DNA of 64,000 nt, from contig JAQFVV010006341.1 of NCBI GenBank assembly GCA_028023455.1, positions 2,048,001 to 2,112,000 on the forward strand, given 5' to 3'. How positions within the stretch are numbered: the first letter of the stretch is position 1; every line of letters starts with the position of its first letter. Below the pieces are notes generated by a model. It ran no database searches. It was given only the letters and a program-made list of their open reading frames with translations, and had not been told where the DNA came from. Source of the DNA: Epiperipatus broadwayi. Its lineage: Eukaryota > Onychophora > Udeonychophora > Euonychophora > Peripatidae. Positions 33,528 through 46,846 of the stretch are shown here, piece after piece. The position numbers were made by a program, and so were the translations under genes.

Positions 33528-36523
33528 TGAAACGATAACTTTCCAAGCCCCTATCATTTCACCATCAAACCTAATGACACACTCATCTGTGCTAAGTTCG
33601 AACCTATTTAAATGTTAATAAATTTAAAATTCGCTCATGTCTGTCTAAACAGTATTATATATTTACGTGCGAACCAACGCTATAATTAGATAGGATTAGG
33701 AAAATTATAGCGTACTAAATTTACTTAATATTTCTAAAAATGTTCGTTATATTATTTAAGTTAAGAGTAAATTATTAATTTTGTTGTTTAATATTGTAAT
33801 TTCGTATGTGGATATATAATCTGTGCTATATAGAAGAAAGACATGATTTTAAAATATGTAAAAGCCATTACCTAAAAATAATATTAAATGTTTGTTTAAA
33901 ATTTGTTAAAAGATTTCTTGTTTTAAATATATTTCAGGGAAAAGTTTCTTGAAAATATATTTAAAAGCTATATCAAAATATGTTTATAAATTAAATATGT
34001 AAAAAGGTTTGCGTTTTTAAAAAAATGTTAAACGGTTGTTTTTAAATAAAAAGAGTTTCTATTATATGTAAGATTAAAATTAAAAGCTGCTCAAGTAATT
34101 AAAAAGATTTCTGGTTGTAAACAAGTGTCATTAACGACCACACCTGGAATTTATAAGTAAAACTAGTTCAAAATTTACTAATTAAAATCTTCTTAGATAA
34201 GATTAAGTTATTTTTAAAATCTAAATTGGACATTGTTTGCAACGAAAAATCTTAAGAATAGCTTATGGAATGTTTCTAACATAAGTTATCTAAGATTTTA
34301 AAAATCTGGATTATAAATTGAAAAATATTTAATTAAATTCCTGAGTTTAGTGAGTCTTGAGGCGATAGATTCCGATAACGAAAAGATATAAATACTCTGT
34401 ATTTTTAACAAGGGAAAGACAGCCATATTGTTAGAGAGAATTGCAGCCAGTCTTCATGATTGTTAATATCTAATATGTCCAACTAAAAGCGGGCATTTTG
34501 TTGCTGTGACTCCGCACGGAGAACGGGGGTTTCTCTCGTTGCAATGCCTGAACCACCATCATGCCGAGAGAAGAGACAAGCCTAACATAATGGAAAGATG
34601 ATGCCACCAGCCACCCAGTCAAACTCACCAAACCAACAGCCAAGAACTTGCAGTCCAGATAAATAATACCGGTACCGATTTATTTTTCAAACCGCAGAGC
34701 TCTGTGTAAATATATCTATATAAGTTAGCTAACTCTCTTTTTAAAATAATTATAAAACTAAATGTAACCAAAACTCAAATCCATTTAATATTTTAAATAT
34801 GTCAATCACTATCAAAGTTTAATGTTAAAGTTTAAATAATCTGACTATTTTTATATTTTCCTTTCATTTAAAGTAAATTATAAGTGTCTAATTTAAAGTT
34901 ATATCACTGCAGTTGTATCTATATTTCTTTGCTTATTTTAAATGCTTATTATATTTTATATGCCAATATTTCGAAACAGTGGGCACTTAATTTCATATTT
35001 TTAAGAAGATATTATTTGAAAATCTTCGCGTAATTTGTTTATAGCATCAACTTGCTGCGCTGTTTCGAAATCCTATTTTTTTTTTTATTTAAATGATTTA
35101 ATATGTGAAATGTGGCTCTTTTAAAATCAACCATTTAAAAACTTAACTTTATAGTTTTATTAAGAATTAAATTTAGCCTTGATCATATGTATAAGTATAT
35201 TTGTCATTTAAGTTCTTAAGTCCATAGAAATATACTTTCCCTCCTTAAAGTATTTATTATCTATAAGTAACCTTATAGATCGAGCATGTCAAAGTACAGA
35301 TGTATTAATATTCCCTTTAGTAGCATAGACATTTATTATCAGGCTACACAAGAGTTAGTCCCAATTTGATAGAGCTAATATGCTATTGTCTCGTATTTCA
35401 TAGTATGAAATATACTATTCTTTGCTTGGTGGATGTGATATATTATTTTATAAAATTATTCTCGTTTTGCTGCTATACGTATAATACGTACATCAAGATG
35501 GAGCCACGGCATTGCCAGCACATCTTCTCTTACAGGGTAGAGCAGTAGCGAAGCCTGAGTCAAGGCCAGGTTAGCACGTAAGACCCCCGCCATTCCTGAA
35601 CACAATGTTCCTTTTCACGCAATATTGCGATCAGTTAGAGGGTACCGGCATTTGTCGCAAGAACCCTGAAGTTATTTCATCCATCCGCAGAGTAACTTTT
35701 CCTATTATTGTTTACCTGTGCCATAGCACATTGGTAAAATCTTATTTCAGCCAAACTCTCCCACCTTAACATAACACTTTCAGCATTCTGAAATTTTCTC
35801 TCGAAAGCCATGTTCGATCGATCGTTACTTGAGCTGGTTTATGCGCTCGTTATTAAGTGATATTGTATTTTAGTAAATGAATTCATGATCAAAGTTCAAT
35901 ATAATCATTTATATAACAGCCACAAATTTAATAAGATTGGTTTATCGAGATTTATAGACATAATGTAGTGATTGATTATGTATTAATTGTAAAGTAATTC
36001 ATAAGATTGGCACATGTTAAACCCATCTATGAAAATTTAATGATTATTTATGTAAAGCTATTTTGAATTACCCAATGTTTGCATACATTCTACGCTGAAA
36101 TGCTATTGTAAATAAATGAAATATGGATAGAAGAATTGTAAATAAATGTATAATTAGTTTAATGTATTTCGTTCTCTGTCTCGTTATTGATCTAATTCAA
36201 TCCAATTCTAATTATTATTTATAGTCTATATATATGAAAACTATGCATTAAGTTAAATTGAGTGATATATTTTAGACAATAAAGAACCTTTCTTTTAATT
36301 ATCAGTCTTAGTGCATCTCCGTGACCTATGTCGGCCATGTGGAAAGAGGTATACTACGTGTAATTTCAAGATGGTCATTCGCAGGGTCTTGAGTCTTGGA
36401 ATTCTGCTTACGAGTTGAAGTGTGGTCAGACTTAGGATGTCATAGTCCTAGTCTGGTCAGCTTCAGTCTCTTTTGCTTGGATTGTGAATTCTGTTACGCG
36501 AATGTACAAACTTGACTGTTACA
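33528..36523 (+). mobile_element. Solo LTR, 3.0 kb, same family as 6000-8622
   Basis: Starts TGAAACGATAACTTTCC and ends TTGACTGTTACA, with ATAT directly on both sides. Its last bases (TTTTGCTTGGATTGTGAATT to the ACA end) align with the end of 6000-8622. Its first 80 bases share CATTTCACC and CTAAGTTCGAACC with the corresponding end of 56458-59330. A GC-richer patch at about 34480-34690 (CGCACGGAGAACGGGGG) may be promoter or leader sequence. No gag/pol was seen. No primer-binding site follows, which supports a solo LTR. Confidence 0.55.
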
Positions 36524-36743
36524 ATATAATCAGTGCTCAGCTTTATATTAAGATAGCGAATCTTTATACTTTAATGGACAGGCTTCAAACTATTCCAATC
36601 AAACTCTTAGCTTATTTATTGAAAATTGATGATGGAACTTAAAAGAAAATAATAGTAAAGATTTAAAAATATACATATATGAGTATTATTTTTACTAATC
36701 TTTTTCAAAGAAAATTTAGAAGAAAAAAAATAATAGTATATAT

Positions 36744-38808
36744 TATAACGATCCGGAAAATGTGGAGACTTAACGTATCTGCACTACAGGGCACCACTAG
36801 GCATTTGAACCTAGAAAATTTATAAAGTAGGCAGATACGTAAGTCAAAAAAAAATTTATTTTATTTTATGCATTTTGATTCCGGTCGCTAGCCCATTGTC
36901 ACTAGCTCAGTTGAATAGCAGAGATTTAAATTTATAAATAAACTCTTATCTAAGAATATATAAAAAAGAATAAAATAAGCCAATGCCAGTAATTATACAC
37001 ACAAACATTTATTTACACACATATATATAAAATTTAGCATTATTATTTTAGTATATTTATTTTAGCATTTAACTACATTTTTAAATTTTATTTTAGATTT
37101 TAATTTTTATAAGTTTGCACAGATGGGTTTATAAAAGTTTGTTTTATAATGTTGAGTATAGATCGGTTACATAGATTACACGGTTAAAAACATTTCAAAT
37201 TAAACATCACCGACCAAAATACAAAGTCATTGATAACGTCAATTGCAGAGGGAATACAAGAAACCCAATAGTATTCATCATAAGATGCCGCATTGACATC
37301 GATGACTTATATAGTCCAATCGAATATGAAACCACAAACATAAGTAACCGATAATGAATCCATGCAACGTCCATACCCAACTTAAATTTAATGCATTTTT
37401 ATTTAGAGTGTCGAGTATGAATAGACTACATAGATTTGCATTTGAAAAGAAAATATTCTATCCTTATTTAACCTTAGGCCGAAAGTTCGCAGTCAAACCA
37501 ACGTCAATCCATCTGATATATCAATGCATTCAATGTAACACGAATACAGCAGCACAAAAGGTTAAGAGAAGAAATTGCCTCTCGTCAGATAGGAATACTA
37601 CATCTATCTGACAAGAAGAGCAATAAAAAAACTCCATAGGAAAGGACTGGGGTCATTTTGCCGACTTACGATCGCATTCCATTGGCAAAAAGGAAGTGTG
37701 CAGTGTATAAAGCGATTCTGCCCGTAGCGAATCTCATACATCTACTAATTACACCAATATATCCAATCCATTGACCTAATTCAACTACGAAACGAATAAC
37801 CTAAGATTACCCTCCCCTAATAAAAATTTATATAGCCATTCACGCCCGACTTAAGTCTAACATTTATATAATATTAAATTAGTGAAAAACAAAAATCATA
37901 AATAAAACTTAAAAGAACAAAAAAAAATAAATGGAAATGATTAAAAAAAAAATACATCAATAAAAAGAATTAATAAGGAATTTAGTTTGGTCAGATAGGA
38001 TTCTATTTCCATTGTTTTAAAATACTGGGAAAGTTTATATTTTGAAGTTCTTAGTGTTTTCAAATTAATATTCATTTAAATTCATAACGTGCTTACGGTT
38101 TTAGAAATGTTCATTAGTTATCCGTTGCTTGCCATTTGGAATCCAGCGTTAAAATCCCTCGATGATCCTGTGGTCCTCAATATAGGAAAAGCGATGTTTC
38201 ATTTTCTTTTTTTTTATAACTGAAGGAATTGAAAGTGCATCTTTCAATCCCTTCACCTCCGACTCTCCAACTTAACACATCTCCATCTTCTCTTAAATTT
38301 TCTTCACTCACTAACAATTTTATTATCAAACTTTTTTTATATGTAACTTTAGGATCCAATGGACATTACGTCATCGATGATGATGATCCTTCCATTGAGG
38401 TCCGATTTCCCGATGGATCTCTTTCATTGGCCATTAGTTTCTATTGTTTTCCTATCTTTATGTTGCTTATACATTTAAATGCCCAAGGGCTAGTTCACTT
38501 TGACTAATTAAAATAATCATTTCCATTTTTCAATAACATTAATTAATTTGTTTTCCAAACTTAAAAGTATATTTTTATCTCCAAATCTTTTTAAGTTTTT
38601 GTTTTTAAAATACCTTTTCTATTTTTAATAAAGTTTTATTTTAATAATTCTTTTCATCTGTGCGATTTTATATGTATATATATGAGTTTAGTATAGAATT
38701 TTAGTTTTCAATTTTTAATTCTTAAAAAAGTGAAGTTTTATTTGCGAACTTTTATTTTTTTCATGTTTAATAATAAAAAACAATGTAATGTTGTATGTGC
38801 CTGTTACA
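36744..38808 (-). repeat. 3' LTR
   Basis: About 2,065 bases, aligning over its whole length with 39518-41567 by shared words such as GCACCACTAGGCATTTGAAC, GATCGGTTACATAGATTACA and GACATTACRTC. A plus-strand (antisense) frame at 37354-37611 is matched by a similar frame in the other LTR. Confidence 0.85.
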
Positions 38809-39517
38809 TATCAGTAAACTTGCTTAAAAAAAAATAAACAAAAAAAATATTTTACTTAGGGTTAGTAATTACGGTACACGATTAACAAAGACATTTACAA
38901 AAACATCCGGTTAGTAATTTTACAAAAAGACTATATACAAAAAAGAAAAATGTTGACCATCGTTTTCCAATTGAACCACTCACGTTTACGCTTCCTCCCC
39001 ACAAGAGTTCTATTTTTTTATACATTTTATTTTTACACACTGCATGACAAGCAAATTATATAAATTATTTATTTAAGGTTGCATTGAGGTAAATGTTTTA
39101 AGAAATAATGGGTTTATACATGCATATTTGCAGCACAATTATAAATACCACCGACTTATTTGACTGATTGAAATGCATACATAGGGTTACACTGAAGTAA
39201 TTCCCAAAGGTTCTCATCATAAGGTACCACATTTCAATCATAAACATACATGGCTGTGCGTGCCTATACACGTTAAAGCATAATTTATATTAATAAAAAA
39301 CATTAATTGCAACCATTTGACTTTCTTTTGAACAAAGTACAATTTAAAATTATTTATACTTTCTCGTGTTTAATATATGTGCAATTTCTTTCTGGCAGCG
39401 CTTTTATAAGATTTAAAGTATACGACTTATGTGAACAGATAAAAATATTTCATTTTGAAAAAATTTGCTCAGGGTATTCGTGATTTATTAAAGATCGGTC
39501 CCACATTGGGCACCAAT
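38809..39517 (-). other. Residual internal region with primer-binding-site-like sequence
   Basis: 709 bases between the LTRs with no coding capacity. The 39498-39515 segment read on the minus strand is TGGTGCCCAATGTGGGAC and lies two to three bases inside the 5' LTR end, the normal place of a retrotransposon primer-binding site. The tRNA was not identified. Confidence 0.6.
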
Positions 39518-41567
39518 TATAATGAACTGGAGAATATGGAGACTTAATCTATCTGCACTACTGGGCACCACTAGGCATTTGAACCTAGAAAATTTATAAA
39601 GTAGGCAGATACGTAAGTAAAAAAAAATTATTTTATTTTATGCATTTTGATTTCGGTCGCTAGCCCATTGTCACTACCTCAGTTGAATAGCAGAGATTTA
39701 AATTTATAAATAAATTCTTATCTAAGAATATATAAAGAAGAATAAAATAAGCCACTGCCAGTAATTATACACACAAACATTTATTTACGCACATGTATAT
39801 AAAATTTAGCATTATTATTTTAGTCTATTTACTTTAGCATTTAACTACATTTTTAAATTTTATTTTAGATTTTAATTTTTATACGTTCACACAGATGGGT
39901 TTATAAAAGTTTTATAATGCTGAGTATAGATCGGTTACATAGATTACACAGTTAAAAACATTTCAAATTAAACATCACTGTCCAAAATACAAAGTCATTG
40001 ATAATGTCAATTGCAGAGGGAATACAAGAAACCCAATAGCATTCATCATAAGATGCCACATTGACATCGATGACTTATATATTCCAATCGAATATGAAAC
40101 CACAAACATAAGTAACCAATAACGAATCCATGCAACGTCCATACCCAACTTAAATTTAATGCATTTTTATTTAGTGTTGAGTATGAATAGACTACATAGA
40201 TTTGCATTTGAAAAGAAAATATTCTATCCTTATTTAACCTTAGGCCAAAAGTTCGCAATCAAACCAACATCAATCCATCTGATATATCGATGCATTCAAT
40301 GCAACACGAATACGGCAGTACAAAAGGTCAAGAGAAAAAATTGCCTCTCGTCAGATAGGAATACTACATCTATTTGACAAGAAGAGCAATAAAAAAACTC
40401 CATGGGAAAGGACTGCGGTCATTTTGCTGACTTACGATCACATTCCATTGGCAAAAAGGAAGTGTGCGGCATATAAAGCAATTCTGCCCGTAGCGAATCT
40501 CGTACTACATCTACTAATTACATCAATATATCCAATCCATTGACCTAATTCAACTACGAAACGAATAACCTAAGATTACCCTACCCTAATAAAAATTTAC
40601 AAATCTATATAGCCTTCACGCCCGACTTAAGTTTAACATTTATATAATATTAAATTAGCGAAAAACAAAAATCATAAATAAAACTTAAAAGAACCAAAAA
40701 AATAAATAAATAAATAAATGGAAATGAATAAAAAAAAAGAAATACATCAATAAAAAGAATTAATAAGGAATTTAGTTTGGTTAGATAGGATTCTCTTTCT
40801 ATTTCTTTTAAATACTGGGAAAGTTTATATTTTGAAGTTCTTAGTGTTTTCAAATTAATATTCATTTAAGTTCATAACGTGCTTAGTTTTAGAAATGTTC
40901 ATTAGTTATCCGTTGCTTGCCGTTTGGAATCCAGCTTTAATATCCCTCGATGATCCTGTCATCCTCAATATAGGAAAAGCGATGTTTCATTTTCTTTTTT
41001 TTATAACTGAAGGAATTGAAAGTGCATCTTTCAATCCCTTCACCTCCAACTTAACACATCTCCGTCTTTTTTTGATTATCAAACTTTTTCTTTTATATGT
41101 AACTTTAGGATCCAATGGACATTACATCGTCGATGATGATGATCCTTCCGTTGAGGCCTGATTTCCTGATGGATCTCTTTCATTGGCCATTAGTTTCTAT
41201 TGTTTTCCTATCTGACCATTGCTTATACATTTAAATGCCCAAGGGCTAGTTCACTTTGACTAATTAAAATAATCATTTCCATTTTTCAATAACATTAATT
41301 AATTTGTTTTCCAAACTTAAAAATATATTTTTATCTCCAAATCTTTTTAAGTTTTTGTTTTTAAAATACATTTTCTATTTTTAATAAAGTTTTATTTTAA
41401 TAATTCTTTTCATCTGTGCGATTTTATATATATATATATGAGTTTAGTATAGAATTTTAATTTTCAATTTTTAATTCTTAAAAAAAAAGAAGTTTTTATT
41501 TGCAAACTTTTATTTTTTTAATGTTTAATAATAAAAAAGCAATGTAACAACATATGTGCCCATTACA
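39518..41567 (-). repeat. 5' LTR
   Basis: About 2,050 bases. It differs from the 3' LTR by scattered substitutions and small indels, for example a GACTCTCCAACTT-type segment lost near 41045 and a 5-base gap in the antisense frame. The antisense frame at 40159-40377 matches that at 37354-37611 in the other LTR. Confidence 0.85.
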
Positions 41568-42640
41568 ATATGAATATGAACTTCAATGTGGTTAAATTTT
41601 AATAGATTAGGAAAAATTTCCATTTCAATATATATTTGGGTTGTGATAAATAGTTTATAAAATCAAGAGATTGTAAGGAAATTGTTAAGAAAATGCTACT
41701 TGGAAGAAATTCAAAATAAAGTGTTATGCCAAGAAAATTCAATTTTTTAAAAATTATTTTTAATAATGTTAAGTTTTTGAAGGATAAATTGGGATATGTC
41801 TAATTTTATAATCATTATCTAAAATCGATTTAGATTTGCAGACAATATTGTATATTTTGTAACTGCAGTTGATTTACAATCAAGAATTTGAAAATTGCAT
41901 TTAAGCAGATTAATGTAAAAAAATTGAAAGAATTAGGAAAATTAATGTTGGTTCATTATCAATTATTCTTAAATATGATTTTAATTCCTAGAAGAAAAAA
42001 ACAAAAATGGAAAGAATATATAAAAATTAATCATGAGATGGATGGGGATTCCTGAACTCTCGCATAGTCTGATTATTTGACTCTTGCAATTCTGACTTTT
42101 TTAACTTTTAGTATATACTTTTTTTTTTTACTGAAGACAATAATATTCTGCCTAATTGTAATGGTCCATTATATTTTATTTTCAGTTATATTCTTCTAAT
42201 GAAAGCAATCAGTACTGTTTTTATATACCTAATGTTTATAATGTAAATGAGGTCTGATTCTTCCACACAAATCATATTTAAGTTCACCATAAAATGTTTT
42301 TTAGGAAATCCGTTTGATTGCTTATTTCTTATACTGAATCCATTGAAGATATATCTTCACAATAGTAGATTTAATAGAAAGCACAGTCCTTGAGCTGAAT
42401 TACATATCAGTTGGTCTTTGATTTTGTGTCATAATTTCACAATCTAAAAGAGTATCCTTAATTTTTTTGTGTGCTTGTATATTGTATTGATAGAGGATCC
42501 GTAATTCACTTTCATATAAGAAATGGGTCTAAATAACTTTCACATATATAATTAGTTTAATTAAGCTTATTATAAAAGTGATTATCTTTTAATTAATTTT
42601 AAATATAGAAGGAATCTGTGTTACACCTCAATATCTAAGG
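41568..42640. other. AT-rich stretch, no gene recognised
   Basis: No frame or repeat word recognised on either strand. Confidence 0.45.
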
Positions 42641-42647
42641 CATGTCC

Positions 42648-42705
42648 TGCATGGTTTTGTGCAGTTGGTAGAGGGATCGGGAGGTCCCAGGATCGATTCT
42701 GGTGT
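42648..42705 (+). repeat. tRNA-derived SINE head
   Basis: GCAGTTGGTAGAG (A-box region of a tRNA) followed by GAGGTCCCAGGATCGATTCT with a GGATCGATTCT B box and the closing GG of a T stem. The anticodon arm is missing, so it is a SINE promoter rather than a tRNA gene. A T-rich tail follows at 42739. Confidence 0.55.
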
Positions 42706-42739
42706 TCTTATGAACATTCAAGTTATGAAGCCAAATGCA

Positions 42740-43445
42740 TTTTTTTTTCATATTTTAAAGTATCTTTTCTACCTATAAAGTTACCAAACTATTGTAATTG
42801 ATTTGTGTTCTCTGCTAATAAATATCTATAGTAAATGTTACTGAAATTTTTTTCCCATCACTACCTCATAAAGGACTTGAGTTGTCTTGAGCATTAAATT
42901 ACTAAATCAAAGTTTTTATAGATGCATTCAAAATATCGATCATCTGTTGAATTGTCAAAAATAATATCATCGTCGGTATACTGTAAATCTAAAAGCCAAG
43001 GAAATTATTGTTGTCAATTAAAAACTCCATCCTCAAATCTATTTTGTATTTTAAATATGTTTTATGAAGTTACCAATAAACTATAATGAAAATAGTAACA
43101 AAGAATATTCTATTGCCAGTTTTAATTTCAAATGTCTCGGTTACTATCGGTAAATAAGTCTTCTCATTCCATTATATAGAAGTTGTATAACACAAAGAAA
43201 ACTTCAATGAACAAGTAATAAATTTCAGACATTATATGCTTCCATAATTAATCAAGTTAATTACATTGATCAAAAAGCAGTATATAAATAATTCTTTTTT
43301 TTTTGTCTGATGAGTAAAACCAAACTATACTTTTTTTTTAAATCGTGCTGAATTTCTACTAACACTCATTTAAAACTGGAAACAATCTATTTAATAAAAG
43401 TTTCAAAGTACTTTTGCTGTAATTGATGATAATATTTCTTAGCTG
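42740..43445. other. AT-rich stretch, no gene recognised
   Basis: Nothing recognisable apart from poly-T tracts. Confidence 0.4.
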
Positions 43446-43447
43446 TA

Positions 43448-43560
43448 GCAAACTCTCCATACAGTAGTGCCATCCAGTGCAAACCTTAGTAATCAATGGA
43501 TGCAATGCTAATAACAAACAGCTTGTGTGAGCATAATAAATGGTGATCCTGTAATATTTT
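43448..43560. mobile_element. Partial second copy of the small foldback family
   Basis: GCAAACTCTCCATACAGTAG, CCATCCAGTGCAAACC and AGTAATCAATGGATGCAA match one arm and the flank of 21571-21803. The following CAGCTTGTGTGAGCATAA and TGGTGATCCTGTAATATT match the sequence after that element. Only one arm is kept. Confidence 0.65.
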
Positions 43561-44389
43561 GGTGATAATATTTCTTGGTAGTTACCACAATTTTATCTAT
43601 TCCTCTTTATTTTTATAAATAGAGATATTAAGATCAGGTAGCAAAATTTTAAGTCCATATATTTCATTAATACAATGTGTCATATTAAAATTCAGTAGCA
43701 GCTGGTCATTTGAGTTCACATTATTTTAGTCAATTTTGAGTAAAAGTTTACTATTCTTATTAACATCTGTATTGAAATCTTCAAGACTAAAAAAATTGGT
43801 ATGTTTTTTTAATCTAATGTTGAACGTAAGCACTAATGAAACATATTGAAACAAAATATAAAATCATGAACTGTTATAGCTTCATTAAACTGTATATATT
43901 TATCCAAACAAATTGAGCAGGGAGAATTGATATGTGATTAAAAGAAGTTACCTAAAGTGGTTAGAATATTCCATGTATTTTAAATTTCATTAATATATAT
44001 AAATGAGATTTATAATATTACTTTTCTATTCCATATGTTATTTTCTTTGCTATTTTATCCATTAAACATTCTAAAAACCTTGTCAGTTTGAATTTATTCC
44101 TATAAATTTTTTGCTTATAAATCTTTAAATTCACATAATTATTCTGTCATTCAGAGCAGGCTACATTTCCTTTTCATCAACATCAAAAATCAGAATTCTT
44201 TTTTTAAGCAAAAATAATCAAATTGATGATGATTTAAGAGGTTATATGACGTTCAAACATTAAAAATATAATTGCCTTCCAAACACCCAATCATTCTTTT
44301 TAATCAACTGAATAACAGATTTCATTATATCCAAAATATACTCTTTAAGAGAATTCCATGCACTATTGACATGAACTGAAAAGATTTAA

Positions 44390-45040
44390 ATTATGTTTAA
44401 TAACTTTAAATTTGGCACAGGTAGAATCGCTTCTAAAGAATGAATTTCAATATGTTTGGAGTAGGATGTCATTTTTAATACAAATATTTTATTCTTATAA
44501 TATACCATTGTGAAAAAATGTAATGACACTCCATTCAAATTTTCATAACCAATACTATTATATCCAGTAACTCTTTGCCATAATTTATTACTTTTACTAA
44601 CTTTCATTTTAATCTCCAAAAGTCATTTAGTTTTCTTACGATATTGATACAATAACATTATTTAACAATGAATAAGAACTTTCTTTGTCTGAACCTTGTG
44701 AATGTAATAACATTGGTATAAATACCATTTTGGAAACTATTACATCTACAAATTCTAAGAATAGAAAAATGACATATTTTTCAAAAAAGTCGACATCATG
44801 CAGTCCTCTTTCATTCAATGAATTCCATTTCCAAATAAAAATCTAAGTTATTTGTTTATCTAGTTAACTTTTCTTTCTCTAGAAGATGTTTTACTAAGAA
44901 CAGCCACATCAATTTTATATTCCTCAACTACAAATATTGTAGATTTTGAAGAGTTCATATTAACAAGGTTCTTGTATTTTCATGTGAGATACTTATCTTT
45001 GTTTCTGCCATTGCCTTCCTAATTACCATCATACCATTAT
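44390..45040 (-). pseudogene. Possible LINE endonuclease relic
   Basis: On the minus strand at about 45040-44870 the frames give ENTRTLL and then KSTIFVVEEYKIDVAVLSKT. This resembles the endonuclease start of RTE-like LINEs (…WNVRTLL…, …LARYNIDIAALSETR…). The downstream frames (60 and 77 codons) were not matched to specific endonuclease motifs. Weak but ordered similarity; frame changes and stops make it non-functional. Confidence 0.4.
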
Positions 45041-45579
45041 TGATATTACAACTTTAATAGTACGGTAATCTAATTGGATTTTATGAAATGGTATTTTTAT
45101 AGCATCTTTTTAAATATTGTGTTTTGAAAAGTTGTTATTTTTAAATAAGACTACCTAAACATACAATCATTTGCAAAATGAAATTCTTGTTCTCAAGTCC
45201 AGTTATGCAATGATTCAATTGCTTCATGCAAGATCATAACTAAGAATCTATCACTGGTATCTTAACACTATGGAAATTTTCATGCAGCAAAGAAAAACAA
45301 TGCTTAAATTAAAGGAAGTAAATGTGGCTATATAACTCCATTGTCATAGATGACTGACAGCATGAGGGCTTCTATTATCCCAAGTGATTTTTAGTCATTA
45401 TGGTAAAAGCAAAGATGGAAAGGGAACAAGAGAAAGAGTATTATACTTATTGGAAGTAATGATTAATTATGTTTACTTGAGTCCGTTTACATCAACTAAA
45501 GTAAATGAAATAACTGGAGTTATAAAATAGTTTGTGTATTTGGTATACTTAATATCATACTTAAAGGAAATGCACATAT

Positions 45580-45790
45580 GTTTTAAAAAAACAATCGGTG
45601 TGTCCTGCCTAATTTGGTTTATGGTTTTGAAACACTGACTGTGAATTCTGAAATAAAAGTCCACTAATGATGCTGTGAAATATAAAAAAAATTAGATTGG
45701 AATAATCTGGAAAAATAAATAAATGGATGATCTAACAGTCATAATTATAAAATTAAGATGGCAATTGATGCTAGAGCAGGGATTGTCAAT
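45580..45790 (+). pseudogene. Possible LINE RT C-terminal fragment
   Basis: The plus frame at about 45608-45660 gives LPNLVYGFETLTVNSEIK. This resembles the post-RT segment of many LINEs (…LLYGSETWTL…). Sequence after it has stops. Orientation is opposite to the endonuclease relic at 44390-45040, so they are probably separate pieces. Confidence 0.4.
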
Positions 45791-45799
45791 GTAATACAA

Positions 45800-46845
45800 T
45801 CATCTTAATACCTTGTAACACTTAAATTACCTGCTACTAGCTCCAATGAAGCTTTAATCTTTTAAGAGTGCAAACACTCCAATATTTTTCTTTTCACTGT
45901 CAACGACTGCCCCCCCCCCCCACCCCACACAAGTTGTTGCAACTGTAGTGATTTAGTCTTGTAGTGGTTGTAATTAATCTGTGAATTATTTAATATATTT
46001 ATAATCAGAGATTCTTATTATAAAACTAACATAACTTCAAGATCACATCAGAATAATAAAATGTTTTGCAATTTAGATGATGAAAGCAGCTGTTTTTTAT
46101 TTTAAAAAAGGCTCTCTTTGATGTTTTAATATAAATAGTTTTGCAATATGCCTTCTTAATATGAAGTATTAAAAATTCATATATGAGCATTGATTACTAG
46201 TTCTCATTTAGGCCATTGCTTAATAACTGAAAATTCTAGTTCTTTGCTGAATTAAGAATTATCTTAAAGATATTCAATGGCAAATATCTGTCATGTTTTA
46301 TTATTAACTTATAAAAGTCAAGAATACATAAATTTTATAAGTAGAAGTTTGAATTAATAAATTGACTTTATATTTGAATACTCTTAATCTAACATTTCTC
46401 CCATCCTGAAAAACTGAGCAAGATGGCTGCTAATAAATCTGTCATTCAGAATGAATTTAGTGATATATGGTTACTTACTCTGGCTTAGAGGAAATCTTTG
46501 ACAAGTTATCTAAAAGTATACAAAATCCTATTTTAAGATAAAAGGATGAAATGTTTGCAGAAATGCTATAGAAAAGAAAAGAAGCCCTCAAGTTGTAGCA
46601 GAAAATTAATGGATAGATGTTCAGTGAACTGTCTGTGTTTGAAAAGCAAAATATATAGAAATGTGTTGTAATGTTTTATGAAAAGTTTTGAAAATGTTTA
46701 TTAGGATTTGTTATTATATGTGGAATGGCAATAAATTAAATGATTTGTTTAGTTGAAAAGGTAGGGTCTTGAGTTTCTAGATCTGAGAAGAAATGATTTA
46801 GAAAGTTAAAATTATTCTGAAATAATTTTTTTATCATGTGTTAAA
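45800..46845. other. AT-rich stretch with a short poly-C run
   Basis: A C-rich tract (CCCCCCCCCCCCACCCC) at about 45910-45926 is the only striking feature. No gene recognised. Confidence 0.45.
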
Positions 46846-46846
46846 G

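Larger units (their letters stand above)
36744..41567 (-). mobile_element. LTR retrotransposon, minus strand, interior mostly deleted
   Basis: Two direct repeats of about 2.05 kb (36744-38808 and 39518-41567) flank only 709 bases. Read on the minus strand, each LTR starts TGTAA(C/T)RGGCACATA and ends with a degraded TTATA/TTACA. The minus-strand sequence after the 5' LTR is ATTGGTGCCCAATGTGGGAC, a plausible primer-binding site, which fixes orientation. ATAT precedes 36744 and follows 41567 (4-bp target duplication). No gag, protease, RT or integrase remains in the interior, so it is a non-autonomous or internally deleted copy. Confidence 0.8.

Noticed and set aside
38177-38507. Frames over 38177-38507 (and 40895-41161) as a host gene
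   Set aside because: They lie inside the two LTRs of one retrotransposon and differ by indels between the copies.
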